This document shows, one piece after another, positions 26,128 to 35,191 of a stretch of 64,000 nucleotides of DNA. A program made the position numbers and the translations under genes. The notes below the pieces were generated by a model. It had not been told where the DNA came from. It did no database searches and saw only the letters and a program-made list of their open reading frames with translations. Origin of the DNA: an uncultured Lachnospiraceae bacterium (GTDB lineage Bacteria; Bacillota; Clostridia; Lachnospirales; Lachnospiraceae). Numbering within the stretch: position 1 is the first letter of the stretch; each line of letters begins with the position of its first letter. Location of the stretch: the NCBI GenBank assembly GCA_947172645.1, contig CAMWBY010000016.1, positions 44,068 to 108,067 of the forward strand, written 5' to 3'.

Positions 26128-27075
26128 GTGGCGGTAACCATGTGTATTCACAGGATAAAAAAGAAGAGTGTCTGGTGGCTATTAATAACAGTGGTGTTTG
26201 TTATTGTAGTAAAAATGAAGGAAAACAAAATAGCGCAGGCGGCAGACAGTATGGTTTGCGGGCAGCCGATACAGACAGTGCCAAATCAACAGAACAGGAA
26301 TAGGTCAGAAGCATCCGGGGAGGAGCTTTGCGGTTCCGTTACAATGGCGGGTTCGACGGCCATGGAGAAGATGGCGGGAATCTTAGCCGAGAGTTTTATG
26401 CTCCGGTATCCGGGTGTGACGGTTACCTCGGAGTATACAGGCTCGTCGGCCGGGATTGCGGCGGTGCTTGCAGGCAGCGCTGACATCGGTAATTCATCCA
26501 GAAGTTTGCGGAAAGATGAGAAAGACTGCGGTGCGGTAGGGAATATTGTGGCGCTTGACGGGATTGCGGTGGTTACGGATGCAGACAATCCGGTTGTATC
26601 GTTAACTACAGAGCAGTTGACGGATATCTATACGGGGAAAATCAGGAATTGGCAAGAAGTGGGCGGGACGGACGAAGCAATCGTGGTGATTGGGCGGGAA
26701 GCGGGCAGCGGGACCCGATGCGCTTTCGAGAAGCTGCTCGAGATAGAAGAAAGATGCGCTTATGCCAACGAACTGGACTCCACGGGAGCCGTGATGGCGA
26801 GGGCTGCCACCGTTCCGGGAGCGGTGGGTTATGTCTCTTTGGATGTACTGGACGATACGGTGCATGTTCTTGCCATAGATGGCATTAAACCCACGCAGGA
26901 AGCGATTCAGTCGGGCAGCTACTTGTTGCAGCGTCCTTTTATTATGGTTACCGACGGGGAACTATCCGTCCAAAGTAAAGAAGTCAGGGCCTTTTTTTCC
27001 TATTTAAAATCTAAGGAAGGGCAGAAGCTGATTCGGTCTGTAGGGTTGGTTCCTGTAGACGCTGAGTCAAAATGA
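26128..27075 (+). CDS. pstS: Phosphate ABC transporter, substrate-binding protein
   Basis: About 311-315 residues. The phosphate-binding motifs are clear: MAGSTAMEKMA near the start of the mature domain, YTGSSAGIAAVLAGSADIGNSSR, ALDGIAVVTD and the REAGSGTRCAFEKL loop. The N-terminus has one hydrophobic segment (about 14-28) and a possible AQA cleavage site, but no lipobox Cys, unusual for a Gram-positive PstS; it may be anchored by this helix. GTG 26128 or ATG 26140 is the start. It heads pstSCAB and delivers phosphate to the PstCA channel. Confidence 0.93.
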   Translation: MAVTMCIHRIKKKSVWWLLITVVFVIVVKMKENKIAQAADSMVCGQPIQTVPNQQNRNRSEASGEELCGSVTMAGSTAMEKMAGILAESFMLRYPGVTVTSEYTGSSAGIAAVLAGSADIGNSSRSLRKDEKDCGAVGNIVALDGIAVVTDADNPVVSLTTEQLTDIYTGKIRNWQEVGGTDEAIVVIGREAGSGTRCAFEKLLEIEERCAYANELDSTGAVMARAATVPGAVGYVSLDVLDDTVHVLAIDGIKPTQEAIQSGSYLLQRPFIMVTDGELSVQSKEVRAFFSYLKSKEGQKLIRSVGLVPVDAESK

Positions 27076-27094
27076 GCAGAAGGGTAATGCATAT

Positions 27095-28066
27095 ATGCAG
27101 TATATCAGCGCAGAAAGATATGGAAACAGTTACAGAAATGCGGAGAAAAAACGTTATAGGGATAGGAGCCGTGCAGAACTGGTGGAGACTGTGGCGGAGA
27201 CTGTTTTTACTTTCTGCGCTTTTTGCTCTGTCCTGGCGGTAGCTTCCATTACGCTATATATGGTTGTGAATGGAACGCCCGCTGTTTTCCGGGTCGGGTT
27301 GAAGGATATCTTGTTTTCTTCCACATGGAAACCTGTGGCCAAGGAGCCATCTTTTGGAATATTCTATGTAGTTCTTTCCTCTATAGCGGGCACTGCCATG
27401 GCAGTAATCCTTGGAGTGCCGGTTGCCCTTCTGACAGCCGTTTTCCTGGCGGAGGTGGCGCCAAAGAAACTGGCGGCGACAGTCGGGGCGGCAGTGGAGC
27501 TTCTTGCGGGAATTCCTTCGGTTATTTATGGGATGATTGGCATGATGGTTCTGAATCCTGTTATGTACCGCCTTGAACAGCGGATTTTTGCGCGGACGCC
27601 CGGACACCAGTTTACGGGCGGGGCCAATCTGCTCTCGGCGGCGCTTGTGCTTGCGGTGATGATTATGCCCACGGTCATCAGTATAAGCGAGACGGCAATT
27701 CGGGCGGTTCCGGCACATTTGAGGGCGTCTTCCTACGCCCTTGGGGCATCCCGCGTGCAGACAATTTTCCGGGTGGTTCTTCCGGCGGCAAAACCGGGCA
27801 TTGCCACGGCGGTCGTGTTGGGAGTCGGCAGGGCGCTTGGGGAGGCCATGGCGGTCAGCCTTGTTTCGGGCGGCTCGGTGAACGTACCGCTGCCATTCCG
27901 GTCGGTCAGATTCTTAACGACTGCGCTTGTCAGCGAGATGGGATACGCAGGCGGTCTGCACAGACAGGTATTGTTTACGGTTGGACTCGTCCTGTTTGTC
28001 TTTATTATGCTGATAAATCTGTCTCTCAACAGAATCTTGAAAGAAAGGGAGAGACAGGATGATTAG
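27095..28066 (+). CDS. pstC: Phosphate ABC transporter permease PstC
   Basis: A 323-residue inner membrane permease with about six helices. The EAA loop, which contacts the ATPase, is SSYALGASRVQTIFRVVLPAA. It starts 20 bp after pstS and overlaps pstA by 8 bp. The hydrophilic Arg/Tyr-rich first 35 residues precede the first helix. Confidence 0.95.
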   Translation: MQYISAERYGNSYRNAEKKRYRDRSRAELVETVAETVFTFCAFCSVLAVASITLYMVVNGTPAVFRVGLKDILFSSTWKPVAKEPSFGIFYVVLSSIAGTAMAVILGVPVALLTAVFLAEVAPKKLAATVGAAVELLAGIPSVIYGMIGMMVLNPVMYRLEQRIFARTPGHQFTGGANLLSAALVLAVMIMPTVISISETAIRAVPAHLRASSYALGASRVQTIFRVVLPAAKPGIATAVVLGVGRALGEAMAVSLVSGGSVNVPLPFRSVRFLTTALVSEMGYAGGLHRQVLFTVGLVLFVFIMLINLSLNRILKERERQDD

Positions 28067-28904
28067 GAAACTGGCCGATAGTTTTATACTTGGGATGATT
28101 TACGGGGCGGCGTTCTTTTCCGTGATGTTGCTTGTGGGTATCATCGGGTATGTGTTTGTAAAAGGTTTTCCGTTTGTTCACTGGACATTTTTGACTACGG
28201 TGACGAGCATCCTGCGGGGCTCTACAGGAATTGCGGGCAACCTTGTGAACACTTTCTATGTGGCGGTTCTGACGCTTGTTTTTGCCGTGCCGGTGGGAGT
28301 CGGGGCGGCAGTCTGGATGAATGAATATGCAGGCGGCGGATGGGGAGTAAGGCTGATTGAATTTACGACGCAGACGCTTGCGGGTATGCCGTCCGTCATT
28401 TTCGGCCTGTTCGGGATGGTGTTTTTCGGCGGTACGCTTGGACTTGGCTATTCGGTGCTGACAGGTTCCTTGACCCTTGCCGTGATGGTGCTTCCGCTCA
28501 TTACCCATAATGCCCGGGAGGCCCTGAGAGCTGTGCCGGACAGCTATCGTATCGGGGCGGCGGGGATGGGGGCTACGAAATGGTACATGATACGGACGAT
28601 ACTTCTTCCGGCGGCAATGCCTGGCATTGTGACAGGCATTATCCTGGCGGTGGGACGTATTGTAGGAGAATCTGCGGCGCTTCTTCTTACGGCGGGCAGC
28701 GGGTACTTGTTGCCCCAATCCGGGAGAGGGCTTTTACATAAGGTACTGGAATCCGGCGGCACGCTTACGGTACAGATGTATCTAAGCATGTCGAAGGCAC
28801 GGTATGGAGAGGCTTTCGGTATTGGGGTAGTGCTTTTGTGCCTTGTTTTGGCGATAAATCTGTGTGTCAGGCTGATTGCGGCCTATACGAAAAGGATATT
28901 TTAG
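28059..28904 (+). CDS. pstA: Phosphate ABC transporter permease PstA
   Basis: A 281-residue permease with six predicted helices and the EAA loop [22 protein letters not shown] near residues 167-188. It overlaps the end of pstC by 8 bp and precedes pstB by 16 bp, so the operon is tightly coupled. Confidence 0.95.
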   Translation: MIRKLADSFILGMIYGAAFFSVMLLVGIIGYVFVKGFPFVHWTFLTTVTSILRGSTGIAGNLVNTFYVAVLTLVFAVPVGVGAAVWMNEYAGGGWGVRLIEFTTQTLAGMPSVIFGLFGMVFFGGTLGLGYSVLTGSLTLAVMVLPLITHNAREALRAVPDSYRIGAAGMGATKWYMIRTILLPAAMPGIVTGIILAVGRIVGESAALLLTAGSGYLLPQSGRGLLHKVLESGGTLTVQMYLSMSKARYGEAFGIGVVLLCLVLAINLCVRLIAAYTKRIF

Positions 28905-28920
28905 CAGGACAGGGGAAGGT

Positions 28921-29679
28921 ATGGATGATATCAAGATTAGGACGGACCATTTAAACCTGTATTACGGCAGGACTCACGCTCTGAAAAACGTTTCCGTCAA
29001 GATACGCGCCCAGGCGGTTACGGCGTTGATTGGCCCCTCAGGGTGCGGAAAATCTACGTTCCTTAAAACGCTAAACAGGATGAACGATTTGTCCGGCAAT
29101 GTCAGGATTGAGGGCGGTGTCTATCTGGACGGAAAAGATATATACGCGCCGGGAGTGGACGTCGCTAAACTTCGCCGGAAGGTGGGTATGGTATTCCAGG
29201 AGCCGAACCCTTTTCCTATGAGTATCTATGACAACGTTGCCTACGGACCGAGGGTCCATGGGATAAAAGACCATGGGACATTGGAGAAGATTGTGGAGGA
29301 AAGCTTAAGAGGGGCGTCAATCTGGGATGAGGTGAAGGGAAGGCTGCGTAAGTCTGCACTGGGACTGTCCGGCGGGCAGAAACAGAGGTTGTGCATTGCA
29401 CGCGCCATGGCAGTGGAGCCGGAGGTCTTGTTGATGGATGAGCCCACTTCCGCGCTTGACCCAGCTTCCACGGTGAAAGTTGAAGAGCTGATGAAAGAGC
29501 TTAAGAAAAAATATACGGTTGTGGTAGTCACCCACAATATGCAGCAGGCGGCCCGCGTGTCGGATGACACGTTTTTTTTCCTGATGGGGGAAGCGGTGGA
29601 GACAGGCAGCACATACAGCCTCTTCTCTAAACCCAGGGACAGAAGAACCTTTGATTACATTAACGGCAGATTTGGATGA
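28921..29679 (+). CDS. pstB: Phosphate ABC transporter ATP-binding protein
   Basis: A 252-residue ABC ATPase: Walker [11 protein letters not shown]-loop [14 protein letters not shown], signature [15 protein letters not shown], Walker [13 protein letters not shown] and switch His in VVVTHNM. The PNPFP element is characteristic of PstB. AGGGGAAGGT precedes ATG 28921, supporting this start over the in-frame ATG 28876 inside pstA. No phoU gene follows; a PhoU-like domain is instead in the next transporter. Confidence 0.97.
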   Translation: MDDIKIRTDHLNLYYGRTHALKNVSVKIRAQAVTALIGPSGCGKSTFLKTLNRMNDLSGNVRIEGGVYLDGKDIYAPGVDVAKLRRKVGMVFQEPNPFPMSIYDNVAYGPRVHGIKDHGTLEKIVEESLRGASIWDEVKGRLRKSALGLSGGQKQRLCIARAMAVEPEVLLMDEPTSALDPASTVKVEELMKELKKKYTVVVVTHNMQQAARVSDDTFFFLMGEAVETGSTYSLFSKPRDRRTFDYINGRFG

Positions 29680-29688
29680 GAGCATTGA

Positions 29689-29717
29689 TTTTACTTGAAT
29701 TTTACATTTCTTTTACA
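29689..29717 (+). promoter_or_regulatory. Putative Pho box: three TTTTAC repeats at 11-bp spacing
   Basis: TTTTAC occurs at 29689, 29700 and 29711, exactly one helical turn apart. This resembles the TT(A/C/T)ACA repeats bound by PhoP-type regulators in Firmicutes. It lies between pstB and the Na/Pi cotransporter gene, where a phosphate-controlled promoter is expected; a PhoB/PhoP-like regulator is encoded 2 kb downstream. Confidence 0.6.
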
Positions 29718-29855
29718 GAATTATGGTAGTGGGACGGATAAATCCATGATATTTTCAAACCATATAAAGATAGGAAGAAAACATAAAGCGATGGACTTTC
29801 GGAATCCGGCATAAAAAGATTTCAGGAGTACTTAGCGGCATTATGGGAGGGTATC

Positions 29856-31628
29856 ATGGATTTTTTTGACGTACTGACGATGGTTGGCGGACTTGCTTTA
29901 TTCCTGTATGGGATGCATGTGCTGGGAGAGGGATTGTCCAGGGCAAGCGGCGGAAGGCTGGAACAGATTCTGGAGAAACTTACTTACAGTAAGTGGCGCG
30001 CCGTCTTGTTGGGGGCGGGCGTTACGGCGGTGATTCAGTCATCCTCCGCCACGACGGTGATGGTGGTCGGATTTGTCAATTCAGGCATTATGAAGCTGTC
30101 CCAGGCGATAGGCATTATCATGGGAGCCAATGTGGGAACGACGATTACCTCATGGATTCTAAGCCTGACAGGCATTGAGAGCGGCAATTTTTTTGTGCAG
30201 CTGCTCAAACCCACTGCCTTCTCACAGATTTTTGCGCTGATAGGCGTGATGATGCTGCTTTTTTCAGGGAAGGACAAGCATAAGAATGTCGCCACAATCC
30301 TGGTGGGTTTTGCAGTGCTTATGTTTGGGATGGACACTATGTCGGCGGCGGTCAAGCCGTTGGCCCAGGTGCCGGAATTTACGAACATCCTTTTACTGTT
30401 CTCCAATCCTATTCCAGGGTTGATTGCGGGCATGATTCTGACGGCAGTGATACAGAGTTCTTCGGCGTCCGTCGGTATTTTACAGGCTTTGTGCGCTACC
30501 GGGGCGGTGTCTTACGGCACGGCGGTGCCGATTATTATGGGCCAGAATATCGGGACTTGCGTGACGGCCCTTTTGTCCAGTGTGGGAACATCTAAGAATG
30601 CCAGAAGGGCGGCGATTGTGCATCTGTATTTTAATGTGATTGGCACGGTGGTATTTATGGCGGCATTCTATGGGCTTAACACGGTTGTGCAGTTTCCTTT
30701 TATGGATGATGTGGCGCAGCCCTATGGAATCGCCGTTGTCCATACGGTCTTTAATGTGTTTGCCACCTGCCTGCTTCTTCCGTTCTCCGAGGTGCTGGAG
30801 AAGCTTGCATATCTGACCATACGGGAGGATGAGGGCGAGCATGAGCACAGACGGTATATCGACGAGGACGTGCGGACCTTGGACAGCAGGTTTATGAACA
30901 ACCCGGCGCTTGCCATGGAGCAGTGCCGCAAGGTGATTGGACATATGGCGGATACGGCGCGGGAATCCTGTGGAAAAGCTACGGGGCTGCTTGAAACGTA
31001 TGTACAAGAGGAAGTAGAACGGGTGCGGCAGATGGAGAAGGACACGGACCGCTACGAGGACGTCCTTGGAACTTATCTTTTGAAACTTGCCGGAAAAGAC
31101 TTGTCCGAGAAGGACAGCCGCGCCCTGACGCTGTATCTCCACAGTATAGGGGACTTTGAGAGGATTTCTGACCATGCGGCAGGGATAGCCATATCTTTTG
31201 AAAAGATGCGGAACAAAGAGCAGCAGTTTTCGAATAAGGCTCAGGAAGAGCTGAGCGTGTTTTCCTGTGCGGTTATTAAGATGGCGGAGATTTCGTTTGC
31301 GATATTTAAAGAGGAAAAGACAGACCGGATTTATGAGGCGCAGGCTTTGCGCGCATTGGTCGGCGAGCTTGCCACGGAAGTGCACAGACGGCATATCAAA
31401 CGACTCAGGAAAGGAAAATGTACCATTGAGCTTGGGTTCCTTCTGTCGGATATTGTGAACGGATATGAGAGGATTGCCGCCCACTGTTCCCATATTGCGG
31501 CGGGCATCGTGCAGGTTCAGGAGGATTCCCTGGAAATGCATACCTATAATAAAGAAGTTCGAGACAACAATATGGAAGGATACCGGGAAATTTACGATGC
31601 ATTCAGGCAGGAATACCAGCTGCCATAA
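29856..31628 (+). CDS. Na/Pi cotransporter family protein with PhoU-like tail
   Basis: A 590-residue membrane transporter: two inverted Na/Pi cotransporter repeats with the QSSSATTVM and QSSSASVGIL motifs in about 8-10 helices (residues 1-310), then a cytoplasmic helical PhoU-like domain (about 340-560). It is expected to move phosphate with sodium and may link transport to signalling through the PhoU part. GGGAGGGTATC precedes ATG 29856. Position between pstSCAB and the PhoB/PhoR-type pair supports a phosphate role. Confidence 0.92.
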   Translation: MDFFDVLTMVGGLALFLYGMHVLGEGLSRASGGRLEQILEKLTYSKWRAVLLGAGVTAVIQSSSATTVMVVGFVNSGIMKLSQAIGIIMGANVGTTITSWILSLTGIESGNFFVQLLKPTAFSQIFALIGVMMLLFSGKDKHKNVATILVGFAVLMFGMDTMSAAVKPLAQVPEFTNILLLFSNPIPGLIAGMILTAVIQSSSASVGILQALCATGAVSYGTAVPIIMGQNIGTCVTALLSSVGTSKNARRAAIVHLYFNVIGTVVFMAAFYGLNTVVQFPFMDDVAQPYGIAVVHTVFNVFATCLLLPFSEVLEKLAYLTIREDEGEHEHRRYIDEDVRTLDSRFMNNPALAMEQCRKVIGHMADTARESCGKATGLLETYVQEEVERVRQMEKDTDRYEDVLGTYLLKLAGKDLSEKDSRALTLYLHSIGDFERISDHAAGIAISFEKMRNKEQQFSNKAQEELSVFSCAVIKMAEISFAIFKEEKTDRIYEAQALRALVGELATEVHRRHIKRLRKGKCTIELGFLLSDIVNGYERIAAHCSHIAAGIVQVQEDSLEMHTYNKEVRDNNMEGYREIYDAFRQEYQLP

Positions 31629-31761
31629 TGTTTCTTAAGATTTCGGAATGTCAGGCAGAGATTTTTTCAGGGCGTGGTTACTGTCACAACTGCGGATTAT
31701 TTGTTATACTGATGATGTCAGGGTCAAATAGAACTAAGAGTAGTCAAAGGAAAGCAGAAAT

Positions 31762-32445
31762 ATGGGTGTGATTTATGTCGTTGAGGACGATAAGAATATC
31801 AGTGAGATAGAAAGTTTTTCTCTAAAAAACAGCGGTTATGATGTTGCGGTGTACGAGAATGCGGCAGACTTTTATAAGGCGGTGAAGGACAGGATTCCGA
31901 GTCTTGTGTTATTGGACATTATGCTTCCTGACGAGAGCGGACTTGGGGTTGTGGAGAAGCTGCGCAAAAATCCGCTGACGAAGAAAATCCCGATTATACT
32001 TGTGACGGCCAAGACCACGGAAATGGATAAGGTCAGAGGTTTTGACATGGGGGCTGACGATTATCTGACCAAGCCCTTCGGGGTGATGGAACTGATTTCC
32101 AGAGTGAAAGCCCTGCTTCGCAGGAGCGGTGAAGGGCAGGAAGAGAAATGCATACGGATTGGGCAGATTACGCTTGACAGCGAGCGGCATACCGTGTATG
32201 CAGGAGACCGGGCATGCGAGCTTACCTACAAGGAATATGAGCTGTTAAAAATGTTAATGCAGCGAGCGGGCATTGTGACAAGCCGCAATGAAATACTGGA
32301 CCACGTGTGGGGCACCGCATTCCAGGGGGAGTCCAGGACATTGGATATGCATATCAAGACGCTGCGACAGAAATTAGGCGACGCCGGAATGATGATTAAG
32401 ACGGTTCGCAATGTAGGATATATTCTGGATGAGGGATCAGTGTAA
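31762..32445 (+). CDS. OmpR-family response regulator, PhoB/PhoP type
   Basis: A 227-residue regulator with receiver (VVEDDKN, phosphoacceptor in LVLLDIMLPDE, LTKPFG) and winged-helix domain (YKEYELLKMLMQ, TLDMHIKTLRQKL). It is placed directly after phosphate transport genes and coupled to a PhoR-like kinase, so control of phosphate uptake is inferred. AAAGGAAAGC precedes ATG 31762. Confidence 0.92.
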   Translation: MGVIYVVEDDKNISEIESFSLKNSGYDVAVYENAADFYKAVKDRIPSLVLLDIMLPDESGLGVVEKLRKNPLTKKIPIILVTAKTTEMDKVRGFDMGADDYLTKPFGVMELISRVKALLRRSGEGQEEKCIRIGQITLDSERHTVYAGDRACELTYKEYELLKMLMQRAGIVTSRNEILDHVWGTAFQGESRTLDMHIKTLRQKLGDAGMMIKTVRNVGYILDEGSV

Positions 32446-32449
32446 TAAT

Positions 32450-33784
32450 ATGAAAAAAAAGATTAACCTGTATTTAATGCTTTTGTCTTCCCTGGCGGTT
32501 GTCATTACATTATTTTTGATGGCCGCTGTCTTTTACCATATTTTCCAAAAACAGGTTATGGACGACTTACGGCTCTATGCCTATGCCATGGCGCAGAGTA
32601 TCGGGGAAGAGGGGGCGGCAGGCAGCTATGACTACAGAGGGCATGACGTGGGCATCGATGGGAAAGTGCGCTCAACCGTCATTGGCCCGGCGGGGGAAGT
32701 GCTCTATGACAGCAATGCGGATGTGGTCAGCATGGATAACCATGCCGGGCGGCCTGAAGTGCAGGAGGCATTCACGAACGGGGAAGGACAATCTGTCAGA
32801 CAGTCCGATACGATGAAAATGAACACGTACTATTTCACATTGCTGCTGAAAGACGGCAATGTGCTTAGAGTGTCCAAGGATTCCCATAACATATGGAGTA
32901 TCCTTTACAGTTCGGTTCCGGCGATTTTTACGGCGGTCTGCGCATTGCTTGGCCTATGCCTGATTGTGTCCAGGTATTTGACGAAAAGCCTTCTTGCGCC
33001 CATCGAACAGATGGTGGCGGATATGGATTGCATAGAAGAAAAGAATATTTATGAGGAATTACAGCCTTTTGCCAGGACCATCAGCAGGCAGCACGAAGCC
33101 ATATTGGACAATGCGAACATGCGACAGGAGTTCAGCGCCAACGTGTCCCATGAGCTGAAGACGCCGCTCACGGCAATTTCCGGTTATTCCGAACTGATTG
33201 AGAACGGTATGGCTTCGGGACAGGATGTGGTGCGGTTTGCAGGCGAGATACACAAGAGTGCAAGGAGGCTTTTGACGCTTATCAACGATACCCTGCGGCT
33301 GTCGGAGCTGGATGTGATGGACAAGGAGATTCCCTTCGGGGAAGTGAACCTGTATGCCGTTGCCAGGGACAGTGTGGAGATGCTGCAGCTTCGTGCACAG
33401 GAGAGGAAAGTGGAACTGACGATAGAGGGAGAGGTGTGCAGCGTGTGGGGCGACAGGCAGATGATTGAAGAACTGGTTTACAATCTGTGCGACAATGCGG
33501 TTTCATACAACAATGCAGGCGGCAAGGTTTGGGTCAGGGCGGGCGTGGCAGGCGAAAGCCCTTTTTTGTGCGTTGAGGATAATGGAATCGGTATACCAAA
33601 AGAGTGCCAGGACAGGATATTCGAACGGTTTTACAGAGTGGATAAGAGCCGTTCCAAGTCGACGGGCGGCACAGGGCTTGGGCTTGCGATTGTAAAGCAC
33701 ATTGTGGCGATACACCGTGCGCAGCTTCACCTTGAGAGCGAACCCGGCAAAGGGACACGGATTACGGTTCTGTTTGGACGATAA
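32450..33784 (+). CDS. PhoR-type sensor histidine kinase
   Basis: About 444 residues: transmembrane segments at about 7-30 and 158-178 enclosing a small extracellular domain with VIGPAGEVLYDSN, a HAMP-like segment, HisKA with SHELKTPLTAISGY (His234), and an ATPase domain with CDNAVSYN, DNGIGIP and GGTGLGLAIVKHIV. ATG 32450 lies 4 bp after the regulator's stop; an upstream in-frame ATG (32429) would overlap it. Predicted partner of the regulator just upstream. Confidence 0.93.
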   Translation: MKKKINLYLMLLSSLAVVITLFLMAAVFYHIFQKQVMDDLRLYAYAMAQSIGEEGAAGSYDYRGHDVGIDGKVRSTVIGPAGEVLYDSNADVVSMDNHAGRPEVQEAFTNGEGQSVRQSDTMKMNTYYFTLLLKDGNVLRVSKDSHNIWSILYSSVPAIFTAVCALLGLCLIVSRYLTKSLLAPIEQMVADMDCIEEKNIYEELQPFARTISRQHEAILDNANMRQEFSANVSHELKTPLTAISGYSELIENGMASGQDVVRFAGEIHKSARRLLTLINDTLRLSELDVMDKEIPFGEVNLYAVARDSVEMLQLRAQERKVELTIEGEVCSVWGDRQMIEELVYNLCDNAVSYNNAGGKVWVRAGVAGESPFLCVEDNGIGIPKECQDRIFERFYRVDKSRSKSTGGTGLGLAIVKHIVAIHRAQLHLESEPGKGTRITVLFGR

Positions 33785-33880
33785 AAACTTTTTATTGCAA
33801 TATGAAGTGTAATATATTAAAGTAGATTATAGTGGTTTGACGTTCAAACAAACATATTAAGGGGAGAGGAGAATTTGTTT

Positions 33881-34930
33881 ATGTGGACAAGAGCGGAATT
33901 GAAGGAAAACGCGAAGAAATACTTTAAGTTTAATTATTGGAAGATGGTATTGGTCGCACTTGTTATATCGATGGTAGGCGGGGGAGGAGGAGGCGTATCT
34001 TTTAATTATAGCACTTCCGCGGGCAACCTGGATAATTATGGGTACAGGCCCCATTCTGCCGCAGAGATGACAGGGTTCATAGTTGGGTTTTTAGTAATTT
34101 TTTTGGTGATTTTTGTGATTGCCTTCGCACTGTCGGCCTTTTTGTTCAATCCGCTTTCGGTGGGCGCACAGCGCTTTTTTGTGGTCAGTCATTACCAGAA
34201 GGCAGAACTTGGAGAACTCGGCTACGCTTTTTCCAATTCTTATATGAATGTGGTTAAGACGATGTTCTTAAAGGAGTTATTTACCTTTTTGTGGTCGCTG
34301 TTGTTGTTTGTCCCGGGCATCATTAAAGGATATGAGTACCGTATGATTCCGTATATCCTTGCAGAGAATCCGGGTATTAGCCATAAGGATGCTTTTGCCA
34401 TGAGCAAACAGATGATGGACGGCAATAAGTGGAATGCGTTTGTGCTTGATATGTCCTTCATGGGCTGGGTTATCTTAAGTATATTTACATGCGGTATTCT
34501 GGCGATTTTCTATGTGAATCCTTATATGCTGATGACGGACGCGGAACTTTACGTGGCGTTGAAGGAGATTACGTTCGGTAATCATAACGGGGGATTCCAG
34601 AACGGCCAGGGTTATCAAAGTTATCAGCAGCCGGGTCAGGGTTATCAGAATTACCAACAGCCAGGCCAGGGTTATCAGAATTATCAGCAGCCAGGCCAGG
34701 GTTATCAGAACTATCAGCAGCCAGGCCAGGGTTATCAGAACTATCAACAGCCAGGCCAGGGGTACCAGAATTATCAGCAGCCAGGCCAGGGATACCAGAA
34801 CTACCAACAGCCGGGGCAGGAATATCAGGGTTATCAGTCAGGACAGTCTGACCAGGGCTATCAGGAGATGGGACAGCCGGATAATCATATGTACGGAAAC
34901 GATTCCCAGGACGGCGGCTTCCAAGGGTAG
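33881..34930 (+). CDS. DUF975-like membrane protein with Gln/Tyr decapeptide repeats
   Basis: About 349 residues. The first 230 residues hold membrane segments with the MWTRAELKENAKKYFKFNYWKMVLV start typical of DUF975 proteins. The C-terminal tail has seven copies of GQGYQNYQQP (first copy with S) followed by a degenerate one and a Gln/Gly/Asp-rich end, a low-complexity, prion-like composition. GGGGAGAGGAG precedes ATG 33881. Function unknown. Confidence 0.85.
   Translation: MWTRAELKENAKKYFKFNYWKMVLVALVISMVGGGGGGVSFNYSTSAGNLDNYGYRPHSAAEMTGFIVGFLVIFLVIFVIAFALSAFLFNPLSVGAQRFFVVSHYQKAELGELGYAFSNSYMNVVKTMFLKELFTFLWSLLLFVPGIIKGYEYRMIPYILAENPGISHKDAFAMSKQMMDGNKWNAFVLDMSFMGWVILSIFTCGILAIFYVNPYMLMTDAELYVALKEITFGNHNGGFQNGQGYQSYQQPGQGYQNYQQPGQGYQNYQQPGQGYQNYQQPGQGYQNYQQPGQGYQNYQQPGQGYQNYQQPGQEYQGYQSGQSDQGYQEMGQPDNHMYGNDSQDGGFQG
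34604..34813 (+). repeat. Seven in-frame 30-bp tandem repeats
   Basis: Units start at 34604, 34634, 34664, 34694, 34724, 34754 and 34784, each encoding GQGYQ(N/S)YQQP; a degenerate eighth follows. The units are nearly identical at DNA level, with mostly silent differences, so copy number can be expected to vary by slippage or recombination without breaking the frame. Confidence 0.95.
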
Positions 34931-34978
34931 AAACGTCTTGGATTAGAGTTTAGAACGGACTGAAATAAATAGTATGGG

Positions 34979-35013
34979 AAAGGCTTTGCATGGGAAGATG
35001 CAGAGCCTTTTTT
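34979..35013 (+). terminator. Rho-independent terminator
   Basis: Thirteen-base stem AAAGGCTTTGCAT / ATGCAGAGCCTTT (one G-U), loop GGGAAG, then TTT. It closes the DUF975-like gene. Confidence 0.85.
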
Positions 35014-35191
35014 CCTGCCTTATTACTTAAGCAGGTAAAGAAAAATCAGTAAAATCAAGAAAAAACAATAAAACAGTTATTTTTGCTAAGAAAGCATATA
35101 TAACTCTCCGATAAATATATCAGTAGTGTCAACAGGGGAAGAAATCGGCGGGTGAAACGGAATTTGCCCGTTATGGACAAGGAGGTTTACT

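Noticed and set aside
30480..31541. 353-codon open frame on the minus strand
   Set aside because: Antisense of the Na/Pi cotransporter gene, which has clear family motifs on the plus strand.
34604..34813. CRISPR-like regular repeats
   Set aside because: Repeats are contiguous, without spacers, in frame, and encode a decapeptide.
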